Assembly: GCA_963648205.1 (NCBI GenBank)
Contig: CAVJCT010000069.1
Span: forward strand, 30,251 to 94,250
Source of the DNA: UBA1181 sp963648205
GTDB lineage: Bacteria > Bacteroidota > Bacteroidia > Bacteroidales > Paludibacteraceae
DNA length: 64,000 nucleotides
Reading direction: 5' to 3'
The stretch's first letter is position 1, and each line of letters begins with the position of its first letter. The notes below the pieces were generated by a model. It did no database searches. It saw only the letters and a program-made list of their open reading frames with translations, and had not been told where the DNA came from. Positions 1 to 7,911 of the stretch are shown piece after piece. The translations under genes were made by a program, and so were the position numbers.

Positions 1-116
1 AATTTCTCCACAAATCGTGCCAATTTTCTCCTATTTTTCCACATCATCCGACTGCGATTTTTCAAATTCTCCACATTGTTTTCCATTTATTGAACACCCC
101 ACAAAGCCCTCTTCTA

Positions 117-124
117 TATCTTTG
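117..124 (+). promoter_or_regulatory. Bacteroidota -7 promoter element
   Basis: TATCTTTG is an exact match to the Bacteroidota -7 consensus TAnnTTTG. No coding gene follows on this strand, but a rho-independent terminator lies about 110 bases downstream, which suggests a short untranslated transcript. No convincing -33 TTTG is seen at the usual distance. Confidence 0.45.
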
Positions 125-130
125 TAGCAA

Positions 131-268
131 ACGATAAGGTTATATCGTTCATGAAATTTGACCCTATTATATAAATATACTATATCTGAGTCTGACCTTT
201 ACCATTGGGAAATGTTTTGAATGTCATACAAAAAATCCGAAGCCTTTTGAGTCTCGGATTTTTTTGTT
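131..268 (+). ncRNA. Candidate small RNA, about 135 nt
   Basis: A -7 box (TATCTTTG) is followed by a gene-free stretch ending in a clear terminator hairpin with a T-run. The predicted RNA opens with a small hairpin (AACGAT at 130-135 pairing with ATCGTT at 144-149) and has no plausible reading frame of its own. It lies convergent to murB. I do not recognise a named RNA family. The promoter and terminator are seen; the transcript is inferred. Confidence 0.38.
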
Positions 269-270
269 TT
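231..270. terminator. Bidirectional rho-independent terminator
   Basis: AAATCCGA (233-240) pairs perfectly with TCGGATTT (254-261) and is flanked by an A-run on the left and a T-run on the right, so it can end both the short plus-strand transcript and murB on the minus strand. Confidence 0.75.
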
Positions 271-335
271 TATGGAGTCTACTAAACCGTGGTAGTCGCA
301 CCCCTCACCTCTTTATCTTTCTTACTTTACATTCC

Positions 336-1337
336 CTACCTTATAATGCAAACCTCCGGATGTAACTCAATCTCAAACTTCTCTGCCACCGATTGTTGCA
401 CTTGCTTCATCAGATAGACGACCTCCTCGCCTGTCGCTCCACCGCGATTCACCAATATCAAGGGTTGCTTCTCATACACACCTGCATGTCCGACGGTTTT
501 GCCCTTCCAACCGCACTGACTGATCAACCACGCTGCCGGTATCTTATAACCGTTTTCCACCTTGAAAGATGGCATGGTTTCATACTCAGACTTTATTTTG
601 AGATATTTCTCTTCCGTGACAACCGGGTTCTTGAAGAAACTTCCCGCACTGCCAATCTCCGATGGAAGGGGCAATTTTTCTTTCCGTATCTTCACAATCA
701 CCTCTCGTATATTCTCCAAAGACACATCTCTGTCGCCCAACACTTCCTTCACATTTCCATAGTCTAATTTGAAGGAATGCGCTACAACTTTGTCTAATTT
801 ATAAACCACAGAGGTAACAATCCACTGCGGATTCTTTTTGAATATGCTTCCTCGATATTCAAAGGCGCACTCGTCATTTTTCAGAGTGAAAAAGCGATTC
901 TCCTGCGCATCATACACCTCCACCTCGGCTATCACATCCTTGGCTTCCACGCCATACGCTCCGATATTCTGCACAGGCGACGCTCCCACCATTCCCGGTA
1001 TGAACGAGAGATTCTCCACGCCTCCAAGCTGATGCGCTATCGTCCACTCCACAAACGAATCCCAGACATAGCCTGAACCAACCTTCACCCACACATTTTC
1101 AGCGGTTTCATCGGTGATTTTCACCTCTTTTATGGCTGAATGCAACACTGTATAATCAATGTCATTCAACAGCAAAAGGTTGCTTCCCTCTCCTACGCAA
1201 AGGAACTTTTTCAACGCTCCTTCGGCATAGAGTCGCTGCAACTCTTCTTTGTTTTCATATTCATAGAAATCTGCACATCGTACATCAATACCAAAGGTAT
1301 TATGCTGCAACATCGAGTATGACTGATAATGTTTCAT
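336..1337 (-). CDS. murB: UDP-N-acetylenolpyruvoylglucosamine reductase MurB
   Basis: This cytoplasmic FAD enzyme makes UDP-N-acetylmuramate by NADPH reduction of the enolpyruvyl group, the second committed step of peptidoglycan synthesis. Seen are the FAD-binding segment VGEGSNLLLL (residues about 48-57), IPGMVGASPVQNIGAYG (113-129), the YRGS loop (161-164), the catalytic Ser in GSAGSFFKNP (S233) and the C-terminal Glu in HPEVCI (E328). The YRGS-containing loop and length (333 aa) match the E. coli-like type I enzyme. A GTG 18 bases upstream could lengthen the protein by six residues, but it overlaps the -7 promoter box at 1355-1362, so I take the ATG at 1337. The gene diverges from the neighbouring glycosyltransferase. 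Confidence 0.96.
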   Translation of the reverse strand: MKHYQSYSMLQHNTFGIDVRCADFYEYENKEELQRLYAEGALKKFLCVGEGSNLLLLNDIDYTVLHSAIKEVKITDETAENVWVKVGSGYVWDSFVEWTIAHQLGGVENLSFIPGMVGASPVQNIGAYGVEAKDVIAEVEVYDAQENRFFTLKNDECAFEYRGSIFKKNPQWIVTSVVYKLDKVVAHSFKLDYGNVKEVLGDRDVSLENIREVIVKIRKEKLPLPSEIGSAGSFFKNPVVTEEKYLKIKSEYETMPSFKVENGYKIPAAWLISQCGWKGKTVGHAGVYEKQPLILVNRGGATGEEVVYLMKQVQQSVAEKFEIELHPEVCIIR

Positions 1338-1354
1338 TCTTTTCTTCTTTTTCA

Positions 1355-1362
1355 CAAAGATA
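1355..1362 (-). promoter_or_regulatory. murB promoter, -7 element
   Basis: On the minus strand this reads TATCTTTG, an exact TAnnTTTG match about 18 bases before the chosen murB ATG. It lies back to back with the plus-strand box at 1376-1383. Confidence 0.6.
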
Positions 1363-1375
1363 GATTAAAGATTTG

Positions 1376-1383
1376 TAAATTTG
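1376..1383 (+). promoter_or_regulatory. Glycosyltransferase promoter, -7 element
   Basis: TAAATTTG matches TAnnTTTG exactly, 30 bases before the ATG at 1414. It overlaps the in-frame TTG at 1381, so that TTG is not the start codon. Confidence 0.6.
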
Positions 1384-1413
1384 CGCTCCGCATTACAACA
1401 TCGACTTTTTACT

Positions 1414-2490
1414 ATGCCAGACAGAAAAAAAATCATTTTCACAGTTACCAACAACTTGGAGGCTGACCAGCGTGTACACAAGGTGGCAAGTTTCTTTCTT
1501 GAAAGGGGTTGGGACGTGCTTGTCGTTGGTTCTACACATCGTGCCTGCCACGAGTACAAACAACCCTACGACACGAAACGATTGTCTGTCTGGTTTAAAA
1601 AAGGGCCTCTTTTCTATGCGGAATTCAACATAAAACTCTTCTTCTACCTGCTTTTCAAAAAGGTGGACAGAATCTGGGGAAACGACACCGACACGGCTCT
1701 GGCGACTTTTCTCGCAGCGAAAATCAAAGGTGTGGATTACTCTCTCGACCTTCACGAACTTTTCCCTGAAGTGCCAGAGGTGACCAACCGAAAATTCGTC
1801 AAATGGGTGTGGACAAAGGTGGAGGATTTCGTGCTTCCTCGTGTTACCGACGGTTACACGGTGTGCCAATCAATTGCGAACTACTACAAAGACCGCTACG
1901 GAATTGCCCTGAAAGTGTTGCGCAACGTGCCTTTTTCTCGTCCCTACATTCGCACTAACAAATTTGATTGGACGGACAAAAAGGTGGTTCTCTATCAAGG
2001 TGCTGTCAACGAGGGGCGTGGCATCGAGTGGATTATCCGCGCAATGCCTTTCATCGACAATGCCATCTTCGTCATTATCGGCAAAGGGGACAAAGACAAG
2101 GAAGTACGCAATCTGGTAGATGAACTGAACCTCAACGATAAGGTCAAATTTTTAGGTTTCAAGCCTTTCGCCGAACTATCGGAATACACCAACAGTGCCG
2201 ACCTCGGTGTCTGCCTCTTAGAGCAAAAAGGACTGAGTTACTATTTTTCTCTTCCCAACCGTATTTTCGATTTCATGCAAGCGCACGTTCCAATGTTGGC
2301 TACTGGCTTCCCCGAAATAAAACGTGTTTTGGAGACCGAGCAGACGGGCGTTTGCATCGACCACTACGAGCCTGAATATTTGGCAGAGGTCATCAAAGGG
2401 ATTTTATCCCAACCTGTCGACCACGACCGTTTTTCTACTGCTGCCAACGATAATTGTTGGGAAAAAGAAAGGGAAACTATCCTTGTCTAA
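1414..2490 (+). CDS. GT4-family glycosyltransferase
   Basis: Retaining GT-B glycosyltransferase of the group 1 / GT4 type, 358 aa. The N-terminal half has a Rossmann-like start (KKIIFTVTNNLEADQRVHK) and YSLDLHELFPE; the C-terminal Glycos_transf_1 domain begins at VVLYQGAVNEGRGIEWII and contains the donor-binding pattern IIGKGDKDKEVRNLV and the region SLPNRIFDFMQAHVPMLAT. There is no signal peptide or membrane segment, so it acts on the cytoplasmic side, probably on a lipid-linked or surface glycan. Donor and acceptor cannot be read from the sequence. It is monocistronic on the plus strand, with a convergent gene after it. Confidence 0.85.
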   Translation: MPDRKKIIFTVTNNLEADQRVHKVASFFLERGWDVLVVGSTHRACHEYKQPYDTKRLSVWFKKGPLFYAEFNIKLFFYLLFKKVDRIWGNDTDTALATFLAAKIKGVDYSLDLHELFPEVPEVTNRKFVKWVWTKVEDFVLPRVTDGYTVCQSIANYYKDRYGIALKVLRNVPFSRPYIRTNKFDWTDKKVVLYQGAVNEGRGIEWIIRAMPFIDNAIFVIIGKGDKDKEVRNLVDELNLNDKVKFLGFKPFAELSEYTNSADLGVCLLEQKGLSYYFSLPNRIFDFMQAHVPMLATGFPEIKRVLETEQTGVCIDHYEPEYLAEVIKGILSQPVDHDRFSTAANDNCWEKERETILV

Positions 2491-2522
2491 TAGTCTCCCT
2501 CTCCTTCGTTTTTATGGTCATG

Positions 2523-2897
2523 TTATTTTTTTCTCGTCTCTCCTGAAATCTGCAAAACCGGGCGTTTTCCACTTGCATTAGAGTAAATCTTGATGGTTTT
2601 ATGGAAAGCACCGCTCACCTTGCTCTGATAGTAGACATGCACCGAACCAGTATCACCTGGCGCAACTGGATTCTTCGTCCACGTCGGCGTTACACATCCG
2701 CATGATGGCACTGCATTGGCAACCACCAACGGCGCATCTCCCACATTCTTATAAACAAACACGTGATCCGACGTCTCGCCTAATACATTGTCCGTCATCA
2801 CATATTCTGTCTCCTGAAATTCAATCTTCGGCTTACCTGCAGCTACAACACACTGCAACCCCGCTACGGCAAGCATTAATAAAATCATCTTCTTCAT
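2523..2897 (-). CDS. DUF1573 secreted protein
   Basis: Short exported protein of 124 aa with a signal peptide (KKMILLMLAVAGLQCVVAA) and one DUF1573 Ig-like domain carrying the hallmark SCGCVTPTW motif (residues about 65-73) followed by PVAPGDTGSVHV. DUF1573 proteins are abundant in Bacteroidota and have no firmly assigned role. It is the last gene of a minus-strand group after a CcdA-like membrane protein (12-base gap) and a TlpA-like lipoprotein, so its paired cysteines may be a redox client of that system; this is inference. Confidence 0.85.
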   Translation of the reverse strand: MKKMILLMLAVAGLQCVVAAGKPKIEFQETEYVMTDNVLGETSDHVFVYKNVGDAPLVVANAVPSCGCVTPTWTKNPVAPGDTGSVHVYYQSKVSGAFHKTIKIYSNASGKRPVLQISGETRKK

Positions 2898-2909
2898 ACG
2901 CTCTATTTT

Positions 2910-3599
2910 TTATTCAAGAAAATACTCCCAAATAAACAAAAATCCAGTGATAATAAACATCAAAGCCAAGATTTTTCTGAACCAATATTCAAATTTTTGG
3001 AAGCCTTCCCACTCTTTTATTTTCTTCTCAATTCCATTTTGGAATATCCATGCCACAAAGATAATCGGAACCGCCGCTCCTACCGAGAACAACACGGGTA
3101 TCGCCCAGCCACACTCTACATTGCACGCCATCGGTATCATCGCTCCAAAATAGATGGCTGCACTATACGGACAAAAAGCGAACGCCAACAAGATTCCCAA
3201 CAGAAAAGCACTCCGCTTAGAATAACTTTCTCTAAAAATCTTATTCATCCATATCACACAACGATTCTCCAATCCATGCACATGAAACAGGTCTAACAGG
3301 AACAGTCCAATCAGAATGAACAACGGTCCCGCTATCCACCCAATCCACTGCATCACCGTGTCAGACAAACGGATATGCTCCACAAAAGTCATCAACAGCC
3401 AACCGACCACAACGTAGGCGACCGACCGTGCCAACACATACGAACCGACAACCGACAGATATTTGTTTTTGCTCTGCCTCAACACACACGTCAGCACAGA
3501 CACATTGGCTGCCACAGAACATGGACAAACTGCCACGACAAGTCCTAATATGACCACCGTCAAATACGGAACTCCACTATGCATCAACGACTCTATCAT
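2910..3599 (-). CDS. CcdA/DsbD-type transmembrane electron-transfer protein
   Basis: Polytopic membrane protein of 229 aa with about six hydrophobic segments. TM1 contains LVVAVCPCSVAAN and a later helix contains LAFAFCPYSAAIYFG; one Cys followed by Pro in each of these two helices is the pattern of the CcdA/DsbD transmembrane domain, which carries electrons from cytoplasmic thioredoxin across the inner membrane. Databases may label such proteins sulfite exporter or ArsG-type permease, so transport remains an alternative. It starts two bases after the stop of the TlpA-like lipoprotein gene, strongly suggesting one mRNA and a shared redox job in the periplasm. Confidence 0.75.
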   Translation of the reverse strand: MIESLMHSGVPYLTVVILGLVVAVCPCSVAANVSVLTCVLRQSKNKYLSVVGSYVLARSVAYVVVGWLLMTFVEHIRLSDTVMQWIGWIAGPLFILIGLFLLDLFHVHGLENRCVIWMNKIFRESYSKRSAFLLGILLAFAFCPYSAAIYFGAMIPMACNVECGWAIPVLFSVGAAVPIIFVAWIFQNGIEKKIKEWEGFQKFEYWFRKILALMFIITGFLFIWEYFLE

Positions 3600-3601
3600 C
3601 T

Positions 3602-4705
3602 CTACTTCAATTTCTTCTTCAGATAATTCTCCAAATCTCGCTTCGAAGGATTTATCAGCGCAATCTTTCCCTCTGAATCAATCAAAACTCCGTATGGCAA
3701 AGCCTGCACTCTGTAATACTTCGAAATCGGACTCGACCAATATTTAAAATCGCACGCCAACCGCCAAGGCAATACACCCAACGACGTAACATACGAACGC
3801 CACTCTTTCTTATCTTCATCCAAGAAGACGGACAACACCTCGAACTCTTGTTCTTCATGTCGCTCGTACAACTCTTTCAACCACTCTATTCGTTGCTTCG
3901 TTGCATCACACCACGACGCTCCGAAATCGATAAACAGATATTTTCCATCATAATTGCGCAACCCAATCGTATCACCTAAAAAAGTGGGCATCGCAAAATC
4001 TGGGGCTTCCATTCCTACCGAAAAGTTCTGATGCAACGCCAACTCCTCATGCAAATACTGCACGTAGGGCGACTGCTGAATGGAGGCATCAAAAAGCGAA
4101 ATTATCTCCTCTAATTTCGTAATGTCTTGCGACTGCGACAAAACGCACACAAAATAAGCCGCACCCATCGACGAAGGATTGTTCAGCACGAACTGCTTCG
4201 TCATCCACAACAGCGAATCGGGGTAGGTATTGTAGACTTTCGTCAAACGAGATACCTCTTTGTAATTCCGTTGCGTCCGTGCATTGGAAAGATGCACCAA
4301 CACCGTACTCTGACGGTCTTTCAATCGTTTGTATTCTCTCGCCAATGAATTGAAATCGTCATGCGAGAAAGACCCCGAAACGGTTATTTCCTCGGGCAAT
4401 GACATTGAACCCGACACCTTGATATCACTGTTTTCCACAAAGACATCAAACGGTGGTCGCGTGCCTATTCGGATAAACCGCATCGTCGGATAATCGATAT
4501 GACCACGGAAGCGAAACTCACCCGCATGTATCACCGCACTATCCACCACTATCGGCGTGCCTTGCTCCGTCAACTCCATCAAATACGCCTTCCGATCGCG
4601 TACACAGCGCAGATTGCCGTGTATCGTGTAGGTCTCACCCCTTCTACACGAAAGGAGCGACAACAACACCATAGAAAGCCATACTATTTGACGGAAATGC
4701 TTCAC
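3602..4705 (-). CDS. TlpA-like thioredoxin-fold lipoprotein (DUF4369), single active-site Cys
   Basis: Lipoprotein of 367 aa: lipobox LLSLLSC near residue 20, a DUF4369-like beta domain (about 25-130), a helical middle and a C-terminal thioredoxin-like domain (about 225-367). The domain has the usual surroundings (FAMPTFLGDTIGLRNYDGK, then LFIDFGASWC, then LPYGVLID with the cis-Pro region), but the active site reads WCDAT in place of WCxxC. The codons TGT GAT GCA ACG confirm that the second Cys is a Thr. It may therefore work as a monothiol reductant or isomerase, or as a thiol-binding sensor, rather than as a dithiol oxidoreductase. It heads a group with the CcdA-like protein and DUF1573. 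Confidence 0.85.
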   Translation of the reverse strand: MKHFRQIVWLSMVLLSLLSCRRGETYTIHGNLRCVRDRKAYLMELTEQGTPIVVDSAVIHAGEFRFRGHIDYPTMRFIRIGTRPPFDVFVENSDIKVSGSMSLPEEITVSGSFSHDDFNSLAREYKRLKDRQSTVLVHLSNARTQRNYKEVSRLTKVYNTYPDSLLWMTKQFVLNNPSSMGAAYFVCVLSQSQDITKLEEIISLFDASIQQSPYVQYLHEELALHQNFSVGMEAPDFAMPTFLGDTIGLRNYDGKYLFIDFGASWCDATKQRIEWLKELYERHEEQEFEVLSVFLDEDKKEWRSYVTSLGVLPWRLACDFKYWSSPISKYYRVQALPYGVLIDSEGKIALINPSKRDLENYLKKKLK

Positions 4706-4734
4706 TCTAAATCTTTTGAAAGAATATTTACGCT

Positions 4735-4775
4735 AAAAAAAGCGACCGACGCACTCAAATGAGCCGTCTGTCGCC
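4735..4775 (-). terminator. Rho-independent terminator after the DUF1573 gene
   Basis: On the minus strand a roughly 10-bp stem (4743-4752 with 4766-4775, one mismatch) is followed by seven T. It separates the large DUF1573 gene from the TlpA-like operon. Confidence 0.7.
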
Positions 4776-4811
4776 TTATTGATTTACTATTAGACTCTAA
4801 CCAGTTACTGA

Positions 4812-5882
4812 TTACTCTGCTACTTCACCATTCAAGTTTACGACAAACGTACTTCTGTTAGGATCGTTTGATACGATGGTCAAGCGTTGTGAGAACTTGC
4901 CTGACTTCATACCAGTAGTGTTCACCTTAACACGGATAACGCCTGTTCTACCAGCCTTAACACCCTTTGATGGGAATGATACGACTGTGCTGCTTGCAGG
5001 GTCAATGTTTACTGAACGGATAATCAAAGCAGACTTTCCTTCATTCTTCAATGAAATCTCAAATGTCTTTGAAGAGTTAGCCTTGATAGATCCTAAACTC
5101 AAAGAGTTAGAGATTGAGATAACAGGAGCATTTGCTTTCTCCTCTGCTGTCATCTTAGAGAAGTCCTCTGCAACGTTTCCGAACATGTTGACAACCTGAT
5201 CAGAATACTCCTTACCATCTACTGTCAAAACGAGGCTCTTCTTGAATGATCCCCAAACACCTGAATTTTCAGTATTTGCAGTAATGATGATTTGTGCTTT
5301 CTCACCAGCTGCTAAAGTAGCAGGTACTGTTACTTTGAACAATTTGTCTGACTTTGCGCTAACCGTGATAGACTTGCTTCCATTGTTGATGATTTCAATC
5401 TTCTCTGTCTTAGATTGTGGATAGAGAACAGTGTTGAAATATACGTTCTTCTTCATCAAACGGAGGTCACCATACTGATGTGGGTATTTGTCCTCAACCT
5501 TCTGAGCCTTTGGAACAACCTCTCCCTTGATTGAAAGTCTCTTCTCACCTACGTTTGTAGTTACAGTGATAGTCTTGTTGAACGCACCTGGACGACCACT
5601 TGCATTGTAAGTAGCCTTTACAACTCCTGATGCTCCTGGCTTTACTGGCTCTTTCGTCCACTCTGGAGTTGTACATCCACAAGACGCACGAACTTTCTGC
5701 AAAACCAAATCTGCCTTTCCTGTGTTTGTGAATTTGAATTCACATGAAACCTTTCCGTTCTCCTCTGGAAATGTGCCGAAATCATGTGTGATCGTCTCAA
5801 AAGTGATCTCTGCAACATCTTCTGCGTATGTTGCCACGAATCCACTCAGCAACACCACCAATGACATTAACAATTTCTTCAT
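4812..5882 (-). CDS. Multi-domain DUF1573 secreted protein
   Basis: Exported protein of 356 aa with a signal peptide (KKLLMSLVVLLSGFVATYA) and three Ig-like beta domains. The first (about 27-125) is a canonical DUF1573 domain with SCGCTTPEW; the second (about 135-235) and third (about 255-356) are similar folds without the Cys pair, the last with SNDPNRSTFVVNL, as in ASH/HYDIN-type domains. Location is periplasm or outer surface. Function is unknown for the family. It is monocistronic: its own -7 box lies upstream and a terminator downstream. It is a longer paralogue of the gene at 2523-2897. Confidence 0.85.
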   Translation of the reverse strand: MKKLLMSLVVLLSGFVATYAEDVAEITFETITHDFGTFPEENGKVSCEFKFTNTGKADLVLQKVRASCGCTTPEWTKEPVKPGASGVVKATYNASGRPGAFNKTITVTTNVGEKRLSIKGEVVPKAQKVEDKYPHQYGDLRLMKKNVYFNTVLYPQSKTEKIEIINNGSKSITVSAKSDKLFKVTVPATLAAGEKAQIIITANTENSGVWGSFKKSLVLTVDGKEYSDQVVNMFGNVAEDFSKMTAEEKANAPVISISNSLSLGSIKANSSKTFEISLKNEGKSALIIRSVNIDPASSTVVSFPSKGVKAGRTGVIRVKVNTTGMKSGKFSQRLTIVSNDPNRSTFVVNLNGEVAE

Positions 5883-5947
5883 ATCGTTTTAAACTTTAAT
5901 TTTCTTTTTCTCTATATAGTCGAAACTTGCTTCCGTTTCAGCAGTTG

Positions 5948-5955
5948 CAAATTTA
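5948..5955 (-). promoter_or_regulatory. DUF1573 gene promoter, -7 element
   Basis: Minus-strand TAAATTTG matches TAnnTTTG; the implied leader is about 60 nt. Confidence 0.55.
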
Positions 5956-6070
5956 TAAAAAAATCGTAGAAAGCCGTTTTTTATTGTGTTGTTTTCCTTA
6001 ATATTTCTTAAAATCGGATTTTTCACTCTCGCTACGCTGAATCTCTTCTCTCCGATTCTTGCTTTTTTGG

Positions 6071-6078
6071 TAACTTTG
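6071..6078 (+). promoter_or_regulatory. M23 peptidase promoter, -7 element
   Basis: TAACTTTG matches TAnnTTTG, about 40 bases before the ATG of the M23 peptidase gene. Confidence 0.55.
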
Positions 6079-6117
6079 GAAATTGTAAACTAAGGTGATT
6101 TTTAGTGTGTTTTTAAG

Positions 6118-7863
6118 ATGAAAAATCGTATTCTAACCCTTATCGGGCTTTTCTTTTGTTGTCAACTTTTCCTTATTAATAATGTATCCGATAACGTTGT
6201 ATCGGCTCAAGAACTGAAAGACTGGGAGATTGTTTCTCCGCTCGATTTCGAGACTACCTTGAGTGGCAGTTTCGCCGAAATGCGCAAGAACCACTTCCAC
6301 GGTGGATTAGACCTTCGCACCAATGGCGAGGAAAACAAACCTGTTCACGCTATCGATGATGGTTATGTTGCAAAAATAACGATTTCAAGGACGAGCTACG
6401 GAAAATGTGCCTTCATCAACCACCCCAACGGCTACACCTCTGTTTATGGCCACCTCAACGGATTCGTCCCTGCATTGGATTCTATTCTGAAGGCGAAACA
6501 ATATGCTGAACATAGTTTTGAGACGACGCTCGAATTGGACTCCACTCAATTTCCTGTGAAAAAGGGTCAGATTTTTGCAAAATCGGGCAACACGGGTGCT
6601 TCTGGTGGTCCTCATGTGCATTTTGAGATACGCAAGACAAGCGACGGAACCATGCACAACCCTTTAGAACTCAAAAATCGTCCTTACGGATTTTCTGACG
6701 ATAAAGCCCCTCGTATCTTCGCCGTCAAAATCTACGGTCTTGATAATCAAGGTGTTGTGAATGGTGAAAGTCAGAAGACATTCAACGTTATCGTCAACAA
6801 AGACAGATCTCGTAAACTGCAAGCTGTCAATGGTATTTCAGTGTGGGGAAAAATCGGATTCGCAGTCAAAGCAAACGACTACATGTCTGCCACGGCTTTC
6901 AAATATTCGCCTCGCCACCTCCGTGTCTATGCCGACGGCAAACTGATTTCCGACATTAAAATCGACAGTTTTCTTTACAAGGATATTCGCGCTTGCAACA
7001 GTTTCATGGACTACGCTCAATGGTCGAAAAACCGCGAATTCTTCATGAAATCATTCAAAGACGATAATTCTCCACTCATTTTCTTGAAAGATCAACCTTA
7101 CGGAACGCTGACTATCAACGAGGAACGTGACTACAAAATCACCTACAGTGTAGAGGATGATTTTGGCAATAAAGACAATGTCTCATTCGTCATAACTGGT
7201 AAAAAGGCTGACATTTCATCAAGTGCAAAAGACTCTTCTCTTTTTGTGAAATGTGGCGAGAGCGTCTTCTTCGACAAGGGTTCTTTCTCAATGAAATTTG
7301 AGAAAAACTCGCTCTACGAGGATTTGGAGCATAACTTCAAAAAAGACACTTCTGTTCACAATTTCTTCTCCGCGGTCTACTCGATTGGCGATGCGACCGT
7401 TCCGCTTCATACGTTTTGCTCCGTTTCCATAAAAGTGGACAACGACACACTGAAAGACAAAAGCAAATACTACATCGCGAAATTGAACAACCATAATATC
7501 GCTTCTGGCTCTGCCGGCGGACAATATGTTGACGGATTCATCGTTGGAAAGACGAACACATTCGGCAAATTCGCTGTGAATAAGGATGTTACCGCTCCCA
7601 TCATCGCTCCTGTTCACACAAACAAACTACGCAGTCTGCCTTATCTGAGACTGAAAATTTACGATACGCAGTCGGGTATCGACACCTACGACGCTTATAT
7701 CGATGGTGTCTGGGTGATGTTTGAATATGACGCAAAGACGCAACAGATCACCTACTGGCTCGACAAAAAGCAGGTGCAAGAGTTTAAAAATCACACGTTC
7801 AAACTCGTTGTGAAAGATCATTGCGGCAACGTAAAAGAATATACGAAACAAATCTATTGGTAA
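6118..7863 (+). CDS. M23-family metallopeptidase (peptidoglycan endopeptidase)
   Basis: Secreted protein of 581 aa with an N-terminal hydrophobic signal (about 1-30) and an M23/LytM domain unusually near the N-terminus (about 45-190). Zinc-site motifs are complete: H61 and D65 in FHGGLDL, and H166/H168 in GGPHVHFEIR; GHL at 111-113 is also typical. The remaining 390 residues form beta-rich segments of unknown role, probably Ig-like or envelope-binding. It is expected to cleave peptide cross-links in peptidoglycan in the periplasm. A C69 peptidase follows after 48 bases on the same strand. Confidence 0.9.
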   Translation: MKNRILTLIGLFFCCQLFLINNVSDNVVSAQELKDWEIVSPLDFETTLSGSFAEMRKNHFHGGLDLRTNGEENKPVHAIDDGYVAKITISRTSYGKCAFINHPNGYTSVYGHLNGFVPALDSILKAKQYAEHSFETTLELDSTQFPVKKGQIFAKSGNTGASGGPHVHFEIRKTSDGTMHNPLELKNRPYGFSDDKAPRIFAVKIYGLDNQGVVNGESQKTFNVIVNKDRSRKLQAVNGISVWGKIGFAVKANDYMSATAFKYSPRHLRVYADGKLISDIKIDSFLYKDIRACNSFMDYAQWSKNREFFMKSFKDDNSPLIFLKDQPYGTLTINEERDYKITYSVEDDFGNKDNVSFVITGKKADISSSAKDSSLFVKCGESVFFDKGSFSMKFEKNSLYEDLEHNFKKDTSVHNFFSAVYSIGDATVPLHTFCSVSIKVDNDTLKDKSKYYIAKLNNHNIASGSAGGQYVDGFIVGKTNTFGKFAVNKDVTAPIIAPVHTNKLRSLPYLRLKIYDTQSGIDTYDAYIDGVWVMFEYDAKTQQITYWLDKKQVQEFKNHTFKLVVKDHCGNVKEYTKQIYW

Positions 7864-7911
7864 TTATAAATAATTGATTATCAATATTTTCATATCAAAA
7901 AATCTCGAAAG

